Shown here: positions 34,551 to 42,836 of the stretch, in pieces
Layout: every line of letters starts with the position of its first letter
How positions within the stretch are numbered: position 1 is the stretch's first letter
DNA from: JALZEG01 sp035942255
GTDB taxonomy: Bacteria; Actinomycetota; CADDZG01; WHSQ01
DNA length: 64,000 nucleotides
Assembly: GCA_035942255.1 (NCBI GenBank)
Contig: DASZDG010000146.1
Coordinates: forward strand, 56,871 to 120,870
Direction of reading: 5' to 3'
The notes under the pieces: model-generated
What the model saw: the letters and a program-made list of their open reading frames with translations, nothing else
Databases searched by the model: none
What the model was told of the DNA's origin: nothing
Translations under genes and position numbers: made by a program

Positions 34551-35404
34551 AGATCAACCTCCAGTGCGACGTCCACGGAACGGACGGAGTGGGTGAGAGC
34601 GCCGACCGAGATGAGGTCGGCGCCGGCACGGGCGTAGTCGCCGGCGTTGTCGAGGTTCACGCCGCCGGAGACCTCGAGCAGGACACGGCCCCCGGCCCGG
34701 GCGACCGCGGCCTCGACCTCTGCCACCGTCATGTTGTCGAGAAGGACGGTGTCCGCGCCGGCCGCGATGGCCTCGTCTAGCCCGTCGAGGTCCTCGACCT
34801 CGACCTCGACCCGAAGGCCGTGGTGGGCGTTCCTGCGGGCGATTCGAACGGCGGAGCCGATCCCTCCGGCTGCGGCGATGTGGTTGTCCTTGATCAAGAT
34901 CCCGTCGTCCAATCCAAAACGGTGGTTCGAGCCTCCGCCGGCCCGCACCGCGTACTTCTCTAGAACACGCAGACCGGGCGTCGTCTTCCTGGTGTCGACC
35001 ACCCGGGCGCCGGTCCCCTCGAGGATCCGCGCGTAGTCGGCGGTGAGTGACGCGATCCCGGAGAGCCTGCCGAGGACGTTGAGGGCCGTGCGCTCGGCGG
35101 TGAGGATCGTGCGGAGGTTCCCCTCGACCCGGGCGAGCGCGGCCCCCTCCGGCACGAGCGAGCCCTCGTCGAACTTCGGGTCGAACTCGACGTAGCCGTT
35201 GCGGCCGCCGGCGACGATCTCGAAGCAGAGCCCGGCGACCACCAGGCCCGCCAGGGTGAAGCTCTCCCGGGCTTCGATGCGCGCCGTCGCGTGGGCCGCG
35301 GCCGGGATGACCGCCGACGTCGTCATGTCGCCGCGGCCGACGTCCTCCGCGAGCCACCGCTCCACGTCGGGGCGGATCAGCGACAGGTCGAGCTCGTTGT
35401 TCAT
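34547..35404 (-). CDS. nadC: Nicotinate-nucleotide pyrophosphorylase (carboxylating)
   Basis: Converts quinolinate and PRPP to NaMN. The 285-residue protein has ERTALNVLGRLSGIAS, the DTRKTTPGLRVLEKYAVRAGGGSNHRFGL signature in two adjacent pieces, IKDNHI and LEVSGGVNLDN. It is first of the nadC-nadA pair. TAACCT lies 10 nt before the ATG, implying a leader of only a few bases. Confidence 0.96.
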   Translation of the reverse strand: MNNELDLSLIRPDVERWLAEDVGRGDMTTSAVIPAAAHATARIEARESFTLAGLVVAGLCFEIVAGGRNGYVEFDPKFDEGSLVPEGAALARVEGNLRTILTAERTALNVLGRLSGIASLTADYARILEGTGARVVDTRKTTPGLRVLEKYAVRAGGGSNHRFGLDDGILIKDNHIAAAGGIGSAVRIARRNAHHGLRVEVEVEDLDGLDEAIAAGADTVLLDNMTVAEVEAAVARAGGRVLLEVSGGVNLDNAGDYARAGADLISVGALTHSVRSVDVALEVDL

Positions 35405-35455
35405 CGGCAGGTGCAGGTTACGGGGGCGGCGTCCGCGCCGGTAGGGGGGTGACGG

Positions 35456-36694
35456 CTAGAGCCGCTCTATCGAGTAGCCGGCCGAGGCGAGCCGCCCCGT
35501 CACCTGCTGGATATGCGTAGGCCCCTTCGTCTCGATCTGGAGCGTCATCTCGACCTCGTCGAGGTGGACCGCCACGCCTTCACGGTGATGCTCGACCCCG
35601 ACGATGTTCGCCTCCATCTCGGCGATGAGGCCGAGCAGGCGGTAGAGCTCGCCCGGCTTGTCCGGAAGCCTCGTGCGGAACGCGAGGTACCGCCCCGACG
35701 CGCTGAGGCCGTGGCGCATCACGCGCAGGAGGAGCAGCGGGTCGATGTTGCCGCCGGAGAGGACGACGACGACCGGGGGCCGCAGCTCACCGAGCTTCTG
35801 CATGACCGCGGCGATGCCGGCGGCGCCGGCCGGCTCGAGGACGAGCTTCATCCTCTCGGCCGTCATGACGAGCGCCTCCGCGATCGCGTCCTCGCTCACG
35901 CACACGACCTCGTCGACCTGAGCGCGCACGTGCGCGAACGTCAGGTCGCCGGGGCAGTTCGCCGCGATGCCGTCCGCGATCGTCGACATCGACTCCAGCG
36001 CGAGCGGCGCGCCGTGCTCGAGCGAGCGCGGGAACGACGCGGCCCCCGCGGCCTGCACGCCGAGGACGCTCGCCGACGGGTGCAGCGCCTTGATCGCGGC
36101 GGCGATCCCCGAGATCAGGCCTCCACCTCCGATCGGCACGACGACGGTGCCGACGTCCTCGAGCTGCTCGGAGATCTCGCAGCCGATCGTGCCCTGGCCG
36201 GCGATCACGTGCGGGTGGTCGAACGGGTGGACGAATACGGAGCCGGTCGTCGCGGCGTGCTCCTCGGCGGCCGCGAACGCGGCGCCGAAGTCGTGGCCCC
36301 CGAGGACGACCTTCGCCCCGTAGCGCTTCGTCGCCTCGGCCTTCGGAAGCGACGCGCCTGCGGGCATGAACACCGTCGCCTCGATCCCGGCGATCGAAGC
36401 CGCGAGCGCGACGCCCTGCGCGTGGTTGCCGGCGGACGCGGCCACGACCCCGGCCGCGCCCTCGCGCTCGTCGAGCTGGACGATCCGGTTGTACGCGCCG
36501 CGGATCTTGAACGAGCCCGTCCGCTGGAGGTTCTCGCACTTGACGAAGACCTCCGCGCCGCAGACGGCCGAGAGGGCCCGCGACCGGTCGAGCGGTGTCT
36601 GCACGGCGACGCCGCGCAGGCGCTCGCGTGCGGCCTCGATCTCGGCGAGGCCCACCAGCTCCGGAGTGACCGGTTCGGTCTTCACCTCCTTCAT
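35456..36694 (-). CDS. ilvA: Threonine dehydratase with ACT domain
   Basis: PLP enzyme deaminating threonine to 2-oxobutyrate. In the 412-residue protein the PLP lysine lies in GSFKIRGAYNR near residue 54, the phosphate loop is PIGGGGLISGIA, and the C-terminal about 75 residues form one ACT-like regulatory domain (PGELYRLLGLIAEMEANIVGVEHHR). One ACT domain and this length fit the short biosynthetic/catabolic type rather than the two-ACT E. coli IlvA. The internal ATG of MKEVKT is preferred over an upstream in-frame ATG because family similarity begins there. Confidence 0.92.
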   Translation of the reverse strand: MKEVKTEPVTPELVGLAEIEAARERLRGVAVQTPLDRSRALSAVCGAEVFVKCENLQRTGSFKIRGAYNRIVQLDEREGAAGVVAASAGNHAQGVALAASIAGIEATVFMPAGASLPKAEATKRYGAKVVLGGHDFGAAFAAAEEHAATTGSVFVHPFDHPHVIAGQGTIGCEISEQLEDVGTVVVPIGGGGLISGIAAAIKALHPSASVLGVQAAGAASFPRSLEHGAPLALESMSTIADGIAANCPGDLTFAHVRAQVDEVVCVSEDAIAEALVMTAERMKLVLEPAGAAGIAAVMQKLGELRPPVVVVLSGGNIDPLLLLRVMRHGLSASGRYLAFRTRLPDKPGELYRLLGLIAEMEANIVGVEHHREGVAVHLDEVEMTLQIETKGPTHIQQVTGRLASAGYSIERL

Positions 36695-36732
36695 CGTGCC
36701 ACGAGCACCCCCATCTACGCGACGATTGATGC

Positions 36733-38073
36733 ATGAGCGCCGTCTGGACACCGTCGTCGTGGAGCGCCCTCCCGGCGGAGCAGCAGCCGCACTGGCCGGA
36801 CGAGGCCGCGCTGAAGGAGGTCCTCGAGGAGCTGCGCGTGCTGCCCCCGCTCGTCTTCGCCGGCGAGGCGCGCTCGCTCCAGGCGGCGCTGGCGCGGGTC
36901 GAGCGCGGCGAGGCGTTCCTGCTGCAGGCGGGGGACTGCGCCGAGGCGTTCGGCGACTTCACCGCCGACTCGATCCGCGACAAGCTCAAGGTCATCCTGC
37001 AGATGGCGGTCGTGCTGACGTACGCGTCGGGGCTCCCGGTCGTGAAGGTCGGCCGCATCGCGGGGCAGTTCGCGAAGCCCCGCTCGTCCTCGAGCGAGAC
37101 CGTGGGCGCGACGAGCCTCCCGTCGTTCCGGGGCCACGCGATCAACGACTCGCCGTTCAACGAGGAGGCGCGGCGGCCCGACCCGCACCGGCTGCTGCGC
37201 GCCTACCACCAGTCAGCGGCGACGCTCAACCTCATCAGGGCGTTCACGAAGGGCGGGTTCGCCGACCTCCGGCAGATACACGTGTGGAACCAGGAGTTCG
37301 TCGCGGCGTCGCGGCAGGGGCAGCGCTACGAGGCGATCGCCGAGCAGATCGAGAGGGCTCTTCGGTTCATGGCCGCGTGCGGCGTCGACCTCGCGACCGA
37401 CTCCGCGATGCACGAGGTCGACTTCTACACGTCGCACGAGGCGCTCCTGCTCGGTTTCGAGGAGGCGCTGACGCGCCGCGACAGCCTCACCGGCGACTGG
37501 TACGACTGCTCCGCTCACCTCCTGTGGATCGGTGAGCGGACGCGCCACGTCGACGGCGCGCACGTCGAGTTCCTCTCCGGGGTCCGTAATCCCGTCGCGT
37601 CGAAGGTCGGCCCCGGCGCGACCCCCGACGAGGTCGTCGCGCTGTGCGAGCGGCTGAACCCGAACCGGGAGCCGGGGCGGCTGACGCTGATCGCCCGGAT
37701 GGGGTCGGGCCGGATCGAGGAGACGCTCCCGCCGCTGCTGCGCGCGGTGCGGGACGAGGGGCACCGGGCCGTGTGGGCCTGCGACCCGATGCACGGCAAC
37801 ACGTTCTCGACCGAGAGCGGGCGCAAGACGCGCCGGTTCGACGACATCCTCACGGAGATAAAGGGGTTCTTCGTCTGCTGCCAGGTCGAGGACGTGGTGC
37901 CGGGCGGCGTCCACCTCGAGCTGACGGCCGAGGACGTGACGGAGTGCCTCGGGGGGGCCGAGGAGATCCTGGACCTGGAGGACCGGTACCACGCCCTCTG
38001 CGACCCGCGGCTGAACGCGCGGCAGGCGCTCGATCTGGCGTTCCAGGTAGGAGAGATGCTCCAGGCGCGTTAG
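36733..38073 (+). CDS. aroG: 3-deoxy-7-phosphoheptulonate synthase, class II
   Basis: First enzyme of the shikimate pathway. The 446-residue protein is of the plant/mycobacterial class II type: LQAGDCAEAF, QMAVVLTYASGLPVVKVGRIAGQFAKPRS in two parts, RGHAINDSPFN, YHQSAATLNLIRAF, and the metal-site sequences CDPMHGNT and GVHLELTAEDVTECLGG. No RBS is obvious; GACGAT sits 6 nt before the ATG. Divergent from ilvA with 38 nt between. Confidence 0.95.
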   Translation: MSAVWTPSSWSALPAEQQPHWPDEAALKEVLEELRVLPPLVFAGEARSLQAALARVERGEAFLLQAGDCAEAFGDFTADSIRDKLKVILQMAVVLTYASGLPVVKVGRIAGQFAKPRSSSSETVGATSLPSFRGHAINDSPFNEEARRPDPHRLLRAYHQSAATLNLIRAFTKGGFADLRQIHVWNQEFVAASRQGQRYEAIAEQIERALRFMAACGVDLATDSAMHEVDFYTSHEALLLGFEEALTRRDSLTGDWYDCSAHLLWIGERTRHVDGAHVEFLSGVRNPVASKVGPGATPDEVVALCERLNPNREPGRLTLIARMGSGRIEETLPPLLRAVRDEGHRAVWACDPMHGNTFSTESGRKTRRFDDILTEIKGFFVCCQVEDVVPGGVHLELTAEDVTECLGGAEEILDLEDRYHALCDPRLNARQALDLAFQVGEMLQAR

Positions 38074-38086
38074 CGCCCCTGGACAA

Positions 38087-38095
38087 CTTTCAGAA
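38087..38095 (+). repeat. Left copy of 9-bp direct repeat CTTTCAGAA
   Basis: Copy one of CTTTCAGAA, just after the DAHP synthase stop, at the left edge of the less GC-rich patch. The other copy is at 39134. A 9-mer repeat over 1 kb can arise by chance, so this is only a positional hint. Confidence 0.3.
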
Positions 38096-38162
38096 GCCGC
38101 CCTTCGGGAGAGAAAGCTCGATAATCGCGGGAGGCGGACAGGCGAGTTGGGGGTACCCAGGC

Positions 38163-38528
38163 GTGGTTAGTGGGGATGCGGTCAGCCAGGCGGTTGAGCA
38201 TAAAGACGTTGTCCTCGCGTTCCTTGGCGCGTCTGCCGGGCTTTCTGGCCTCATCCTCGTCTTCCTCGGCTTGGTGATCTCTACCTATCAGTCGTTTCCC
38301 GGCAGCACTCCTGAGAAAGTCTTGGCCCGGTACAAGCGCGTTGCGGCGACAATCCTCGTCGCCTTTGCGCTTGGAATCGCGTGCGTCGGCCTCGCTACAG
38401 CCTGGCTCCTCAAACTTGGGACCGTCGAATGGCTCTATGTTGCCACCGGTGTCGTCTTCGTGGCCCAGATCATCGCACTGGTTGTCGCAACCGCTTCCAC
38501 CGCCCACCGACTCCTCTGGAGCCGATAA
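38163..38528 (+). CDS. Hypothetical three-helix membrane protein of the low-GC patch
   Basis: A 121-residue protein. A soluble N-terminus of about 18 residues (GDAVSQAVEHKD) precedes helices near 20-40, 60-82 and 90-112, with a polar Tyr/Gln/Ser loop between the first two. Codon choice (CTT, TTT, GTT, TCT) is visibly less GC-biased than in flanking genes, a sign of recent acquisition. It abuts the next gene directly. No family is recognised; the GTG start is tentative. Confidence 0.55.
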   Translation: MVSGDAVSQAVEHKDVVLAFLGASAGLSGLILVFLGLVISTYQSFPGSTPEKVLARYKRVAATILVAFALGIACVGLATAWLLKLGTVEWLYVATGVVFVAQIIALVVATASTAHRLLWSR

Positions 38529-38858
38529 ATGAGCCTGACCGCGGAGAAGGAGCTCGCGCTTCGGGATGCAGGGCTGATCAACTTCTTCGATGACAACCAA
38601 GAAGCCTTTGCGGAAATCGCGCAGGCTGCCTATGCGTACACAGAGAACCACGTCACGTCGCCAGTTGGCCTCCCTCTTCGACGGGACGACGTGGCCGAAA
38701 TCATCGTTGCGGCCTTGACGACGAACGAACCGCTGCGCGAGTACCTAGCGGACAACTCCCTTAGGCAAAAATACTGGTATCGGCATTTCGCTGACCTCAT
38801 ACTGGACCGATTATGGGAGGACTTGGAGGATGACCCGGAAGAAGAAGACGGCGATTGA
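38529..38858 (+). CDS. Hypothetical acidic protein of the low-GC patch
   Basis: A 109-residue soluble, mainly helical protein with an N-terminal ALRDAGLINFFDDNQEAFAEIAQ segment and a strongly acidic tail (EDLEDDPEEEDGD). The ATG follows the previous stop without a gap and the 3' end overlaps the next gene by 29 nt, so all three form one operon. No conserved family is apparent. Confidence 0.6.
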   Translation: MSLTAEKELALRDAGLINFFDDNQEAFAEIAQAAYAYTENHVTSPVGLPLRRDDVAEIIVAALTTNEPLREYLADNSLRQKYWYRHFADLILDRLWEDLEDDPEEEDGD

Positions 38859-39018
38859 TGGCGCACAAGCGGCTCGCGACTACATCGACCAGATTCTCGC
38901 GATCAATCGTCGACACGGTATGGGCGGCGACGTCTCCGAGGAAACCTACAACCGAGCTGTCGAGAAGGCCGAGCGTGCTGTAAAAGTGCGCAGCGCTAGA
39001 GGCGTTCCGAGCCAGTAA
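38830..39018 (+). CDS. Small hypothetical basic helical protein of the low-GC patch
   Basis: A 62-residue, Lys/Arg-rich protein predicted as two helices (GAQAARDYIDQILAINRR and EETYNRAVEKAERAVK). It starts within the acidic tail-coding part of the preceding gene, with GGAGGACTTGGAGG upstream. The charge complementarity of the two neighbouring products (acidic tail, basic small protein) may hint at an interaction. Unknown function. Confidence 0.5.
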   Translation: MTRKKKTAIDGAQAARDYIDQILAINRRHGMGGDVSEETYNRAVEKAERAVKVRSARGVPSQ

Positions 39019-39133
39019 CCGTGCGCGCCTACCCACTCCCACACAACGTCGAGCCGGACCGCTCCGACAACCCGAATCCGTCAGCCCGTCCGATTCTCCC
39101 TACGCTCCGGTGGTGATTTAGACGCCTCGGTAC

Positions 39134-39151
39134 CTTTCAGAAATTCTGAAA
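39134..39151. repeat. Palindrome and right copy of CTTTCAGAA
   Basis: TTTCAGAA and TTCTGAAA flank a single A (39135-39151), a perfect 8-bp palindrome in an AT-rich context. Its left half plus the preceding C repeats the 9-mer found at 38087, so the two copies bracket the three-gene patch. Confidence 0.4.
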
Positions 39152-39226
39152 AACCCGTAGACGCCGCGGAGGGGCCCGTGGCACGGTCACCCTCAGGAGC
39201 AGCTCGGGGGAGGGAATCCGGAGCCG

Positions 39227-39460
39227 TTAGGCCCCCGCGCGAATCTCCTTCAGGATCTCGTCGTACTCCGCGTGGCGTCCGGTCGCCTTCTTCGAGAAGA
39301 CCAGGCGGCCGTCGACCTCCACCTCGAAGACGCCGCCGCGCGACGGGACGATCACCAGATCGGTGATGGCGTTCTCGAACTCCTCCAGCAGCCTCTCCGT
39401 CAGACCGACGGCTCTAGGTGCGTAGCCTCATTGGGCGCAGTATTCGATCGAGACCTTCAT
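39227..39460 (-). CDS. selW: SelW/Rdx-family selenoprotein with in-frame UGA
   Basis: Read through one TGA (39430-39428), the frame encodes 77 residues that match the Rdx/SelW family along their whole length: MKVSIEYCAQ-U-GYAPRAVGLTE, then LLEEFENAITDLVIVPSRGGVFEVEVDG, LVFSKK and a GRHAEYDEILKEI end. The TGA falls at residue 11, on the second redox position of the family motif CxxC/CxxU. A hairpin with a GGUCU loop lies 21 nt behind it. These points support selenocysteine rather than a broken gene. The ATG follows TAGGAT by 9 nt. The protein probably works as a thiol/selenol oxidoreductase. Selenocysteine insertion genes are not in the window. Confidence 0.85.
39392..39418 (-). promoter_or_regulatory. 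Bacterial SECIS-like hairpin
   Basis: Minus-strand stem CCGTC/GACGG closes the 5-nt loop GGTCT, below it an AGAG/AG internal loop and a CCT/AGG lower stem. The GGUCU apical loop is that of the E. coli fdhF SECIS bound by SelB. The loop starts 21 nt after the UGA, a distance compatible with bacterial elements. Confidence 0.75.
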
Positions 39461-39560
39461 CGAGGGCCGATCCTAAGGCCGCCCGGCGGCCACTTGGGTT
39501 GCTCAATCCGCCCCCGTGCCTCACTCTTGTGACGGCGGTTGCATTCGAGGAGGGAGCGGC

Positions 39561-40142
39561 ATGGGTGTGACGGTGATCGTCGTGCTGGCGGTGGTGGGAC
39601 TTCTCGTGCTGTTCCTGATCGTGACCTACAACCGGCTCGTCAAGCTGCGGAACCGCATCGACGCCGCGTGGTCGCAGATCGACGTCCAGCTGAAGCGGCG
39701 CCACGACCTGATCCCGAACCTCGTCGAGACCGTGAAGGGCTACGCGGCCCACGAGCGGGAGACCCTCGAGGCCGTCGTCGCGGCCCGGCGCCAGGCGGTC
39801 GAGGCGACGGGGGTGGAGAGCCAGGCCCAGGCCGAGAACATGCTGACCGGTGCTCTGCGCCAGCTGTTCGCGCTGGCCGAGGCGTACCCGGACCTGAAGG
39901 CGAACCAGAACTTCCTCGCGCTGCAGGAGGAGCTGACGGGAACCGAGGGCCGGATCGCGTTCTCGCGGCAGTTCTACAACGAGCAGACCCTCGCCTACGA
40001 CAACGCCCGCGAGAGCTTCCCGACCAACCTCATCGCAGGGATGTTCAACTTCGAGCCGCGCGAGTACTTCGAAGCCGAGGAGGCATCGAGGGGGCCGGTG
40101 CGGGTCGACTTCGGCCAGGGCGGCGGCACGGCCACGACCTAA
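39561..40142 (+). CDS. lemA: LemA family protein
   Basis: A 193-residue protein with one N-terminal membrane helix (residues 4-24) and a coiled helical-bundle domain typical of LemA: YNRLVKLRNRIDAAWSQIDVQLKRRHDLIPNLVETVKGYA, then LTGTEGRIAFSRQFYN and FNFEPREYFEA. The role is unknown, although LemA genes often pair with HtpX proteases as here. AGGAGGGAG precedes the ATG; the htpX ATG is 3 nt after the stop. Confidence 0.95.
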   Translation: MGVTVIVVLAVVGLLVLFLIVTYNRLVKLRNRIDAAWSQIDVQLKRRHDLIPNLVETVKGYAAHERETLEAVVAARRQAVEATGVESQAQAENMLTGALRQLFALAEAYPDLKANQNFLALQEELTGTEGRIAFSRQFYNEQTLAYDNARESFPTNLIAGMFNFEPREYFEAEEASRGPVRVDFGQGGGTATT

Positions 40143-40145
40143 CCG

Positions 40146-41084
40146 ATGTACGACCGCATCGCCGGCAACGTCCGCAAGTCGTGGATGCTCGTCACCGTCT
40201 TCTTCCTCCTGACCGGGGCGCTCGGCTACTTCTTCGGCTACCTGACGGGCTTCGGGATGTGGGGGCTCGCGATAGCGATGGCGTTCTCGGTCGCCATGTC
40301 GTGGGGCTCCTACTTCGCGTCGGACAAGGTCGCGCTGGCGATGAGCCGCGCGAAGCCGGCCGACGAGACGCAGTTCGCGCAGGTGCACAACATCGTCGAG
40401 GGGCTCAGCATCGCGGCGGGGATCCCGAAGCCGCGCGTCTACCTGGTGGAGGACATGGCACCGAACGCGTTCGCGACGGGACGGAACCCGGAGCACGCGG
40501 CGATCGCGCTGACGACCGGCTTGCTGCTGAAGATGAAGCGCGACGAGCTCGAGGGCGTGATCGCGCACGAGCTCGCGCACGTGAAGAACCGGGACACGCT
40601 GGTGATGACGCTCGCCGTAACGCTCGTCGGCGTGATCGTGCTGCTCGCGGACTGGATGATGCGCGCGCTGTGGTGGGGGGCCGGGGAATCGGAGGGCAAG
40701 GCGGCCGCGCCGCTCGCGATCGTCGGGCTCGTGTTGATGATCACCGCGCCGTTCTTCGCACAGCTCCTACAGTTCGCCATCTCGCGGCAGCGGGAGTTCC
40801 TCGCCGATGCCGACGCGGTCTTCCTCACGAGGTACCCGGACGGTCTTATCTCCGCGCTCGGGAAGTTGCGCGACGACACCACTGTCGTGCGCAGTGGGAG
40901 CAAGGCGACCGCACACCTCTGGATCGAGGACCCGAACGCGCGCCACGCGAAGGAGGGTGGGAGCCGCGTCGGCAAGTCCGGCGCGTGGTTGAACCGCTTG
41001 TTCGACACGCATCCGCCGCTCGACGAGAGGATCGCAGCGCTCGAGTCGTTGTCGCCCCAGCGCGATGCCGCTGTCGCCCCGTGA
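40146..41084 (+). CDS. htpX: HtpX-like membrane zinc metalloprotease (M48)
   Basis: A 312-residue integral-membrane protease that degrades misfolded membrane proteins. Two helices (about 13-30 and 37-55) precede the catalytic HELAH (H141, E142, H145); two more helices (about 152-170 and 185-208) follow, then REFLADADAV with the third zinc ligand. HPPLDERI closes the domain. It is the partner of lemA. Confidence 0.95.
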   Translation: MYDRIAGNVRKSWMLVTVFFLLTGALGYFFGYLTGFGMWGLAIAMAFSVAMSWGSYFASDKVALAMSRAKPADETQFAQVHNIVEGLSIAAGIPKPRVYLVEDMAPNAFATGRNPEHAAIALTTGLLLKMKRDELEGVIAHELAHVKNRDTLVMTLAVTLVGVIVLLADWMMRALWWGAGESEGKAAAPLAIVGLVLMITAPFFAQLLQFAISRQREFLADADAVFLTRYPDGLISALGKLRDDTTVVRSGSKATAHLWIEDPNARHAKEGGSRVGKSGAWLNRLFDTHPPLDERIAALESLSPQRDAAVAP

Positions 41085-41251
41085 CGCTACGCGCATACCC
41101 GACCACTGCGCGACACAACCTCTAAGCGCAACCTCCTGCGCTCGCGTGCTCGACCGCGTCGAGGTGATGGTTCGGGACCGCCCCCAGTGGGCACACCCTC
41201 ACCCACCCCTGTGGACTCCCGCAGGAACCCGGTGGAAAAGGGCGAACTTCT

Positions 41252-41272
41252 TAATATCTTCAAACAGGAGGA
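41252..41272 (+). promoter_or_regulatory. -10 box and ribosome-binding site of the secreted propeller protein
   Basis: TAATAT (41252-41257) in an AT-rich stretch, followed by AGGAGGA (41266-41272), 6 nt before the ATG. The short distance between them suggests a leader of about 15 nt. Confidence 0.45.
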
Positions 41273-41278
41273 AATAGG

Positions 41279-42787
41279 ATGAAAAAGCTCCTCGCGGTGC
41301 TGGCCTGCTTCGGGCTGGTGGCGTCCGGATTGACCATCACCACCGCGAGTGCCGGCGCCGGCCCCAGCCCGGGTGGGATCTCGTCCGACAACATCGAGTG
41401 GATCACCACGGTGCCGTTCAACGGGCCGACTGCCACCGGAGCGAACTTCTTCAAGTCCGGCGGCGACCACTACATGATCGTGACGGGCTGGCACAACTTC
41501 GCGATCTACGACATCAACGACCCGGAGGCCCCTGCGCTCGTCGGTAACCCGGTGCCGTTCGGGTTCCAGTTCGAGAACGAGGACGTCTCCACGAACGGCC
41601 GCATCATGCTGTTCTCAGAGACCCTTCCCAACAGCGACCTGCACGTCTGGGACATCGAGGACAAGGCGAACCCCGTCTTGCTCGCGTCGGTCGTGGGCGC
41701 GGGCGACCACACCAGCCAGTGCATCCTCGACTGCAAGTGGGCGTACGGCAGCGAAGGAACGATCACCGACCTGCGTGATCCCGCCAACCCCGTGCTCATG
41801 CAGGAGAAGTGGACCGACGGTCTGCCTCCGCTCGGCTCCACGCACGACGTCACCGAAGTGGCGCCGGGCATCGCCCTGACGTCGACCGACCCGATGATGC
41901 TCATCGACGCTCGCAAGGACCCGGTCCACCCGGAGTTCATGGCGGCCTCGGAGCCTTACGAGGGCAACGGGCTTCCCTTCCACTCGAACCTCTGGCCTCG
42001 CGAGATGAAGGACCGCTTCATCATCGCCGGCGGCGAGACCTGCTGTGGGGCCGAGCAATGCACCGAGGCCACGGCCGCGTCGTTCATGACGTGGGACACC
42101 AAGGACTGGCAGAAGACGGGCTCCTTCAAGCTCATCGACCAGTGGTGGGCGTACCAGGGGACGGTCGTCGACGGCGGTAACCCCGCCAGCGCTCCATTCG
42201 GTTGTTCACCACACTGGTTCACGACGCAGCCGGGGACCTGGAACGACGGTGGAGTCGTCGCCGTCGGTTGGTACAACAGCGGGACCCGTCTCCTCGAGGT
42301 GAACTCCCAGGGCAAGATCAGCGAGCTCGGTTGGTTCCTGCCGGCCGCCGGTGGGACCTCGGGCGCCTACTTCGTCAACAAGGAGATCATCTACGCCGTC
42401 GACTACCAGCGAGGCATCGACGTGCTGCGCTTCACCGGTGATGGCGGCGGCGGCGGTGGCGGCGGCGGTGACGCCGACAAGCGGCCGCGCGTGAAGATGG
42501 CGGCGAAGCCCTTCCGTCCGCAGCGCGGGAGCACCGTCAAGTTCCCCACGCGCCTCGCCGCTTGCGAACGGGACAACCTGAACCCCGCCGGCACGAAGGT
42601 GCACCTCCAGCGCAAGCAGTCGGGTCAGTTCAAGACGATCGCGACGAAGGAGTTCGACAGGTCCTGCCGCGTCGTGTTCTCGGAGAGGGCGAACTGGAAG
42701 TCGGCGACGTTCCGAGCGGTGTGGCCCAAGCAGCGTCAGGGGTACACGAAGGGGCGTTCGCAGCCGATCGAGGTCAACACGACCTAG
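41279..42787 (+). CDS. Secreted LVIVD/propeller-like protein with C-terminal Ig-like domain
   Basis: A 502-residue exported protein (signal peptide residues 1-25). The first 380 residues carry repeats of the type FAIYDINDPEAPALVG, HVWDIEDKANPVLLA and ITDLRDPANPVLM, the LVIVD-like pattern of beta-propellers, with a Cys-rich patch ILDCKW and CCGAEQC. A run of ten glycines links to a basic about 100-residue beta domain beginning KRPRVKMAAKPFRPQRGS, resembling bacterial Ig-like domains. Probably an extracellular binding protein; ligand unknown. Confidence 0.75.
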   Translation: MKKLLAVLACFGLVASGLTITTASAGAGPSPGGISSDNIEWITTVPFNGPTATGANFFKSGGDHYMIVTGWHNFAIYDINDPEAPALVGNPVPFGFQFENEDVSTNGRIMLFSETLPNSDLHVWDIEDKANPVLLASVVGAGDHTSQCILDCKWAYGSEGTITDLRDPANPVLMQEKWTDGLPPLGSTHDVTEVAPGIALTSTDPMMLIDARKDPVHPEFMAASEPYEGNGLPFHSNLWPREMKDRFIIAGGETCCGAEQCTEATAASFMTWDTKDWQKTGSFKLIDQWWAYQGTVVDGGNPASAPFGCSPHWFTTQPGTWNDGGVVAVGWYNSGTRLLEVNSQGKISELGWFLPAAGGTSGAYFVNKEIIYAVDYQRGIDVLRFTGDGGGGGGGGGDADKRPRVKMAAKPFRPQRGSTVKFPTRLAACERDNLNPAGTKVHLQRKQSGQFKTIATKEFDRSCRVVFSERANWKSATFRAVWPKQRQGYTKGRSQPIEVNTT

Positions 42788-42808
42788 CGGCAACGCGCAC
42801 TGACAAAG

Positions 42809-42836
42809 GAGGCGGCGGTCACGACGACGCCGCCTC
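42809..42836. terminator. Bidirectional terminator between convergent genes
   Basis: A 9-bp stem GAGGCGGCG/CGCCGCCTC with a 10-nt loop, followed rightward by TTTGCTTTG and preceded by CAAA, so it can act on both strands. The MFS stop codon lies in the loop. Confidence 0.75.

Noticed and set aside
39024..39116. Short GTG frame after the low-GC patch
   Set aside because: About 31 codons of low-complexity Pro/Asn/Ser without ribosome-binding site; composition alone does not support a gene.
39135..39151. Palindrome TTTCAGAA-A-TTCTGAAA as an intrinsic terminator
   Set aside because: AT-rich stem without a T-run on either strand; kept only as a repeat at the edge of the patch.
39414..40580. Long minus-strand frame opposite lemA and htpX
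   Set aside because: Arg/Leu-rich shadow of two genes with strong family motifs on the plus strand; typical of high-GC DNA.
41083..41127. A 14-codon frame starting at GTG overlapping the htpX stop
   Set aside because: Start overlap is the only support; the peptide is short, has no ribosome-binding site of its own and no recognisable feature.
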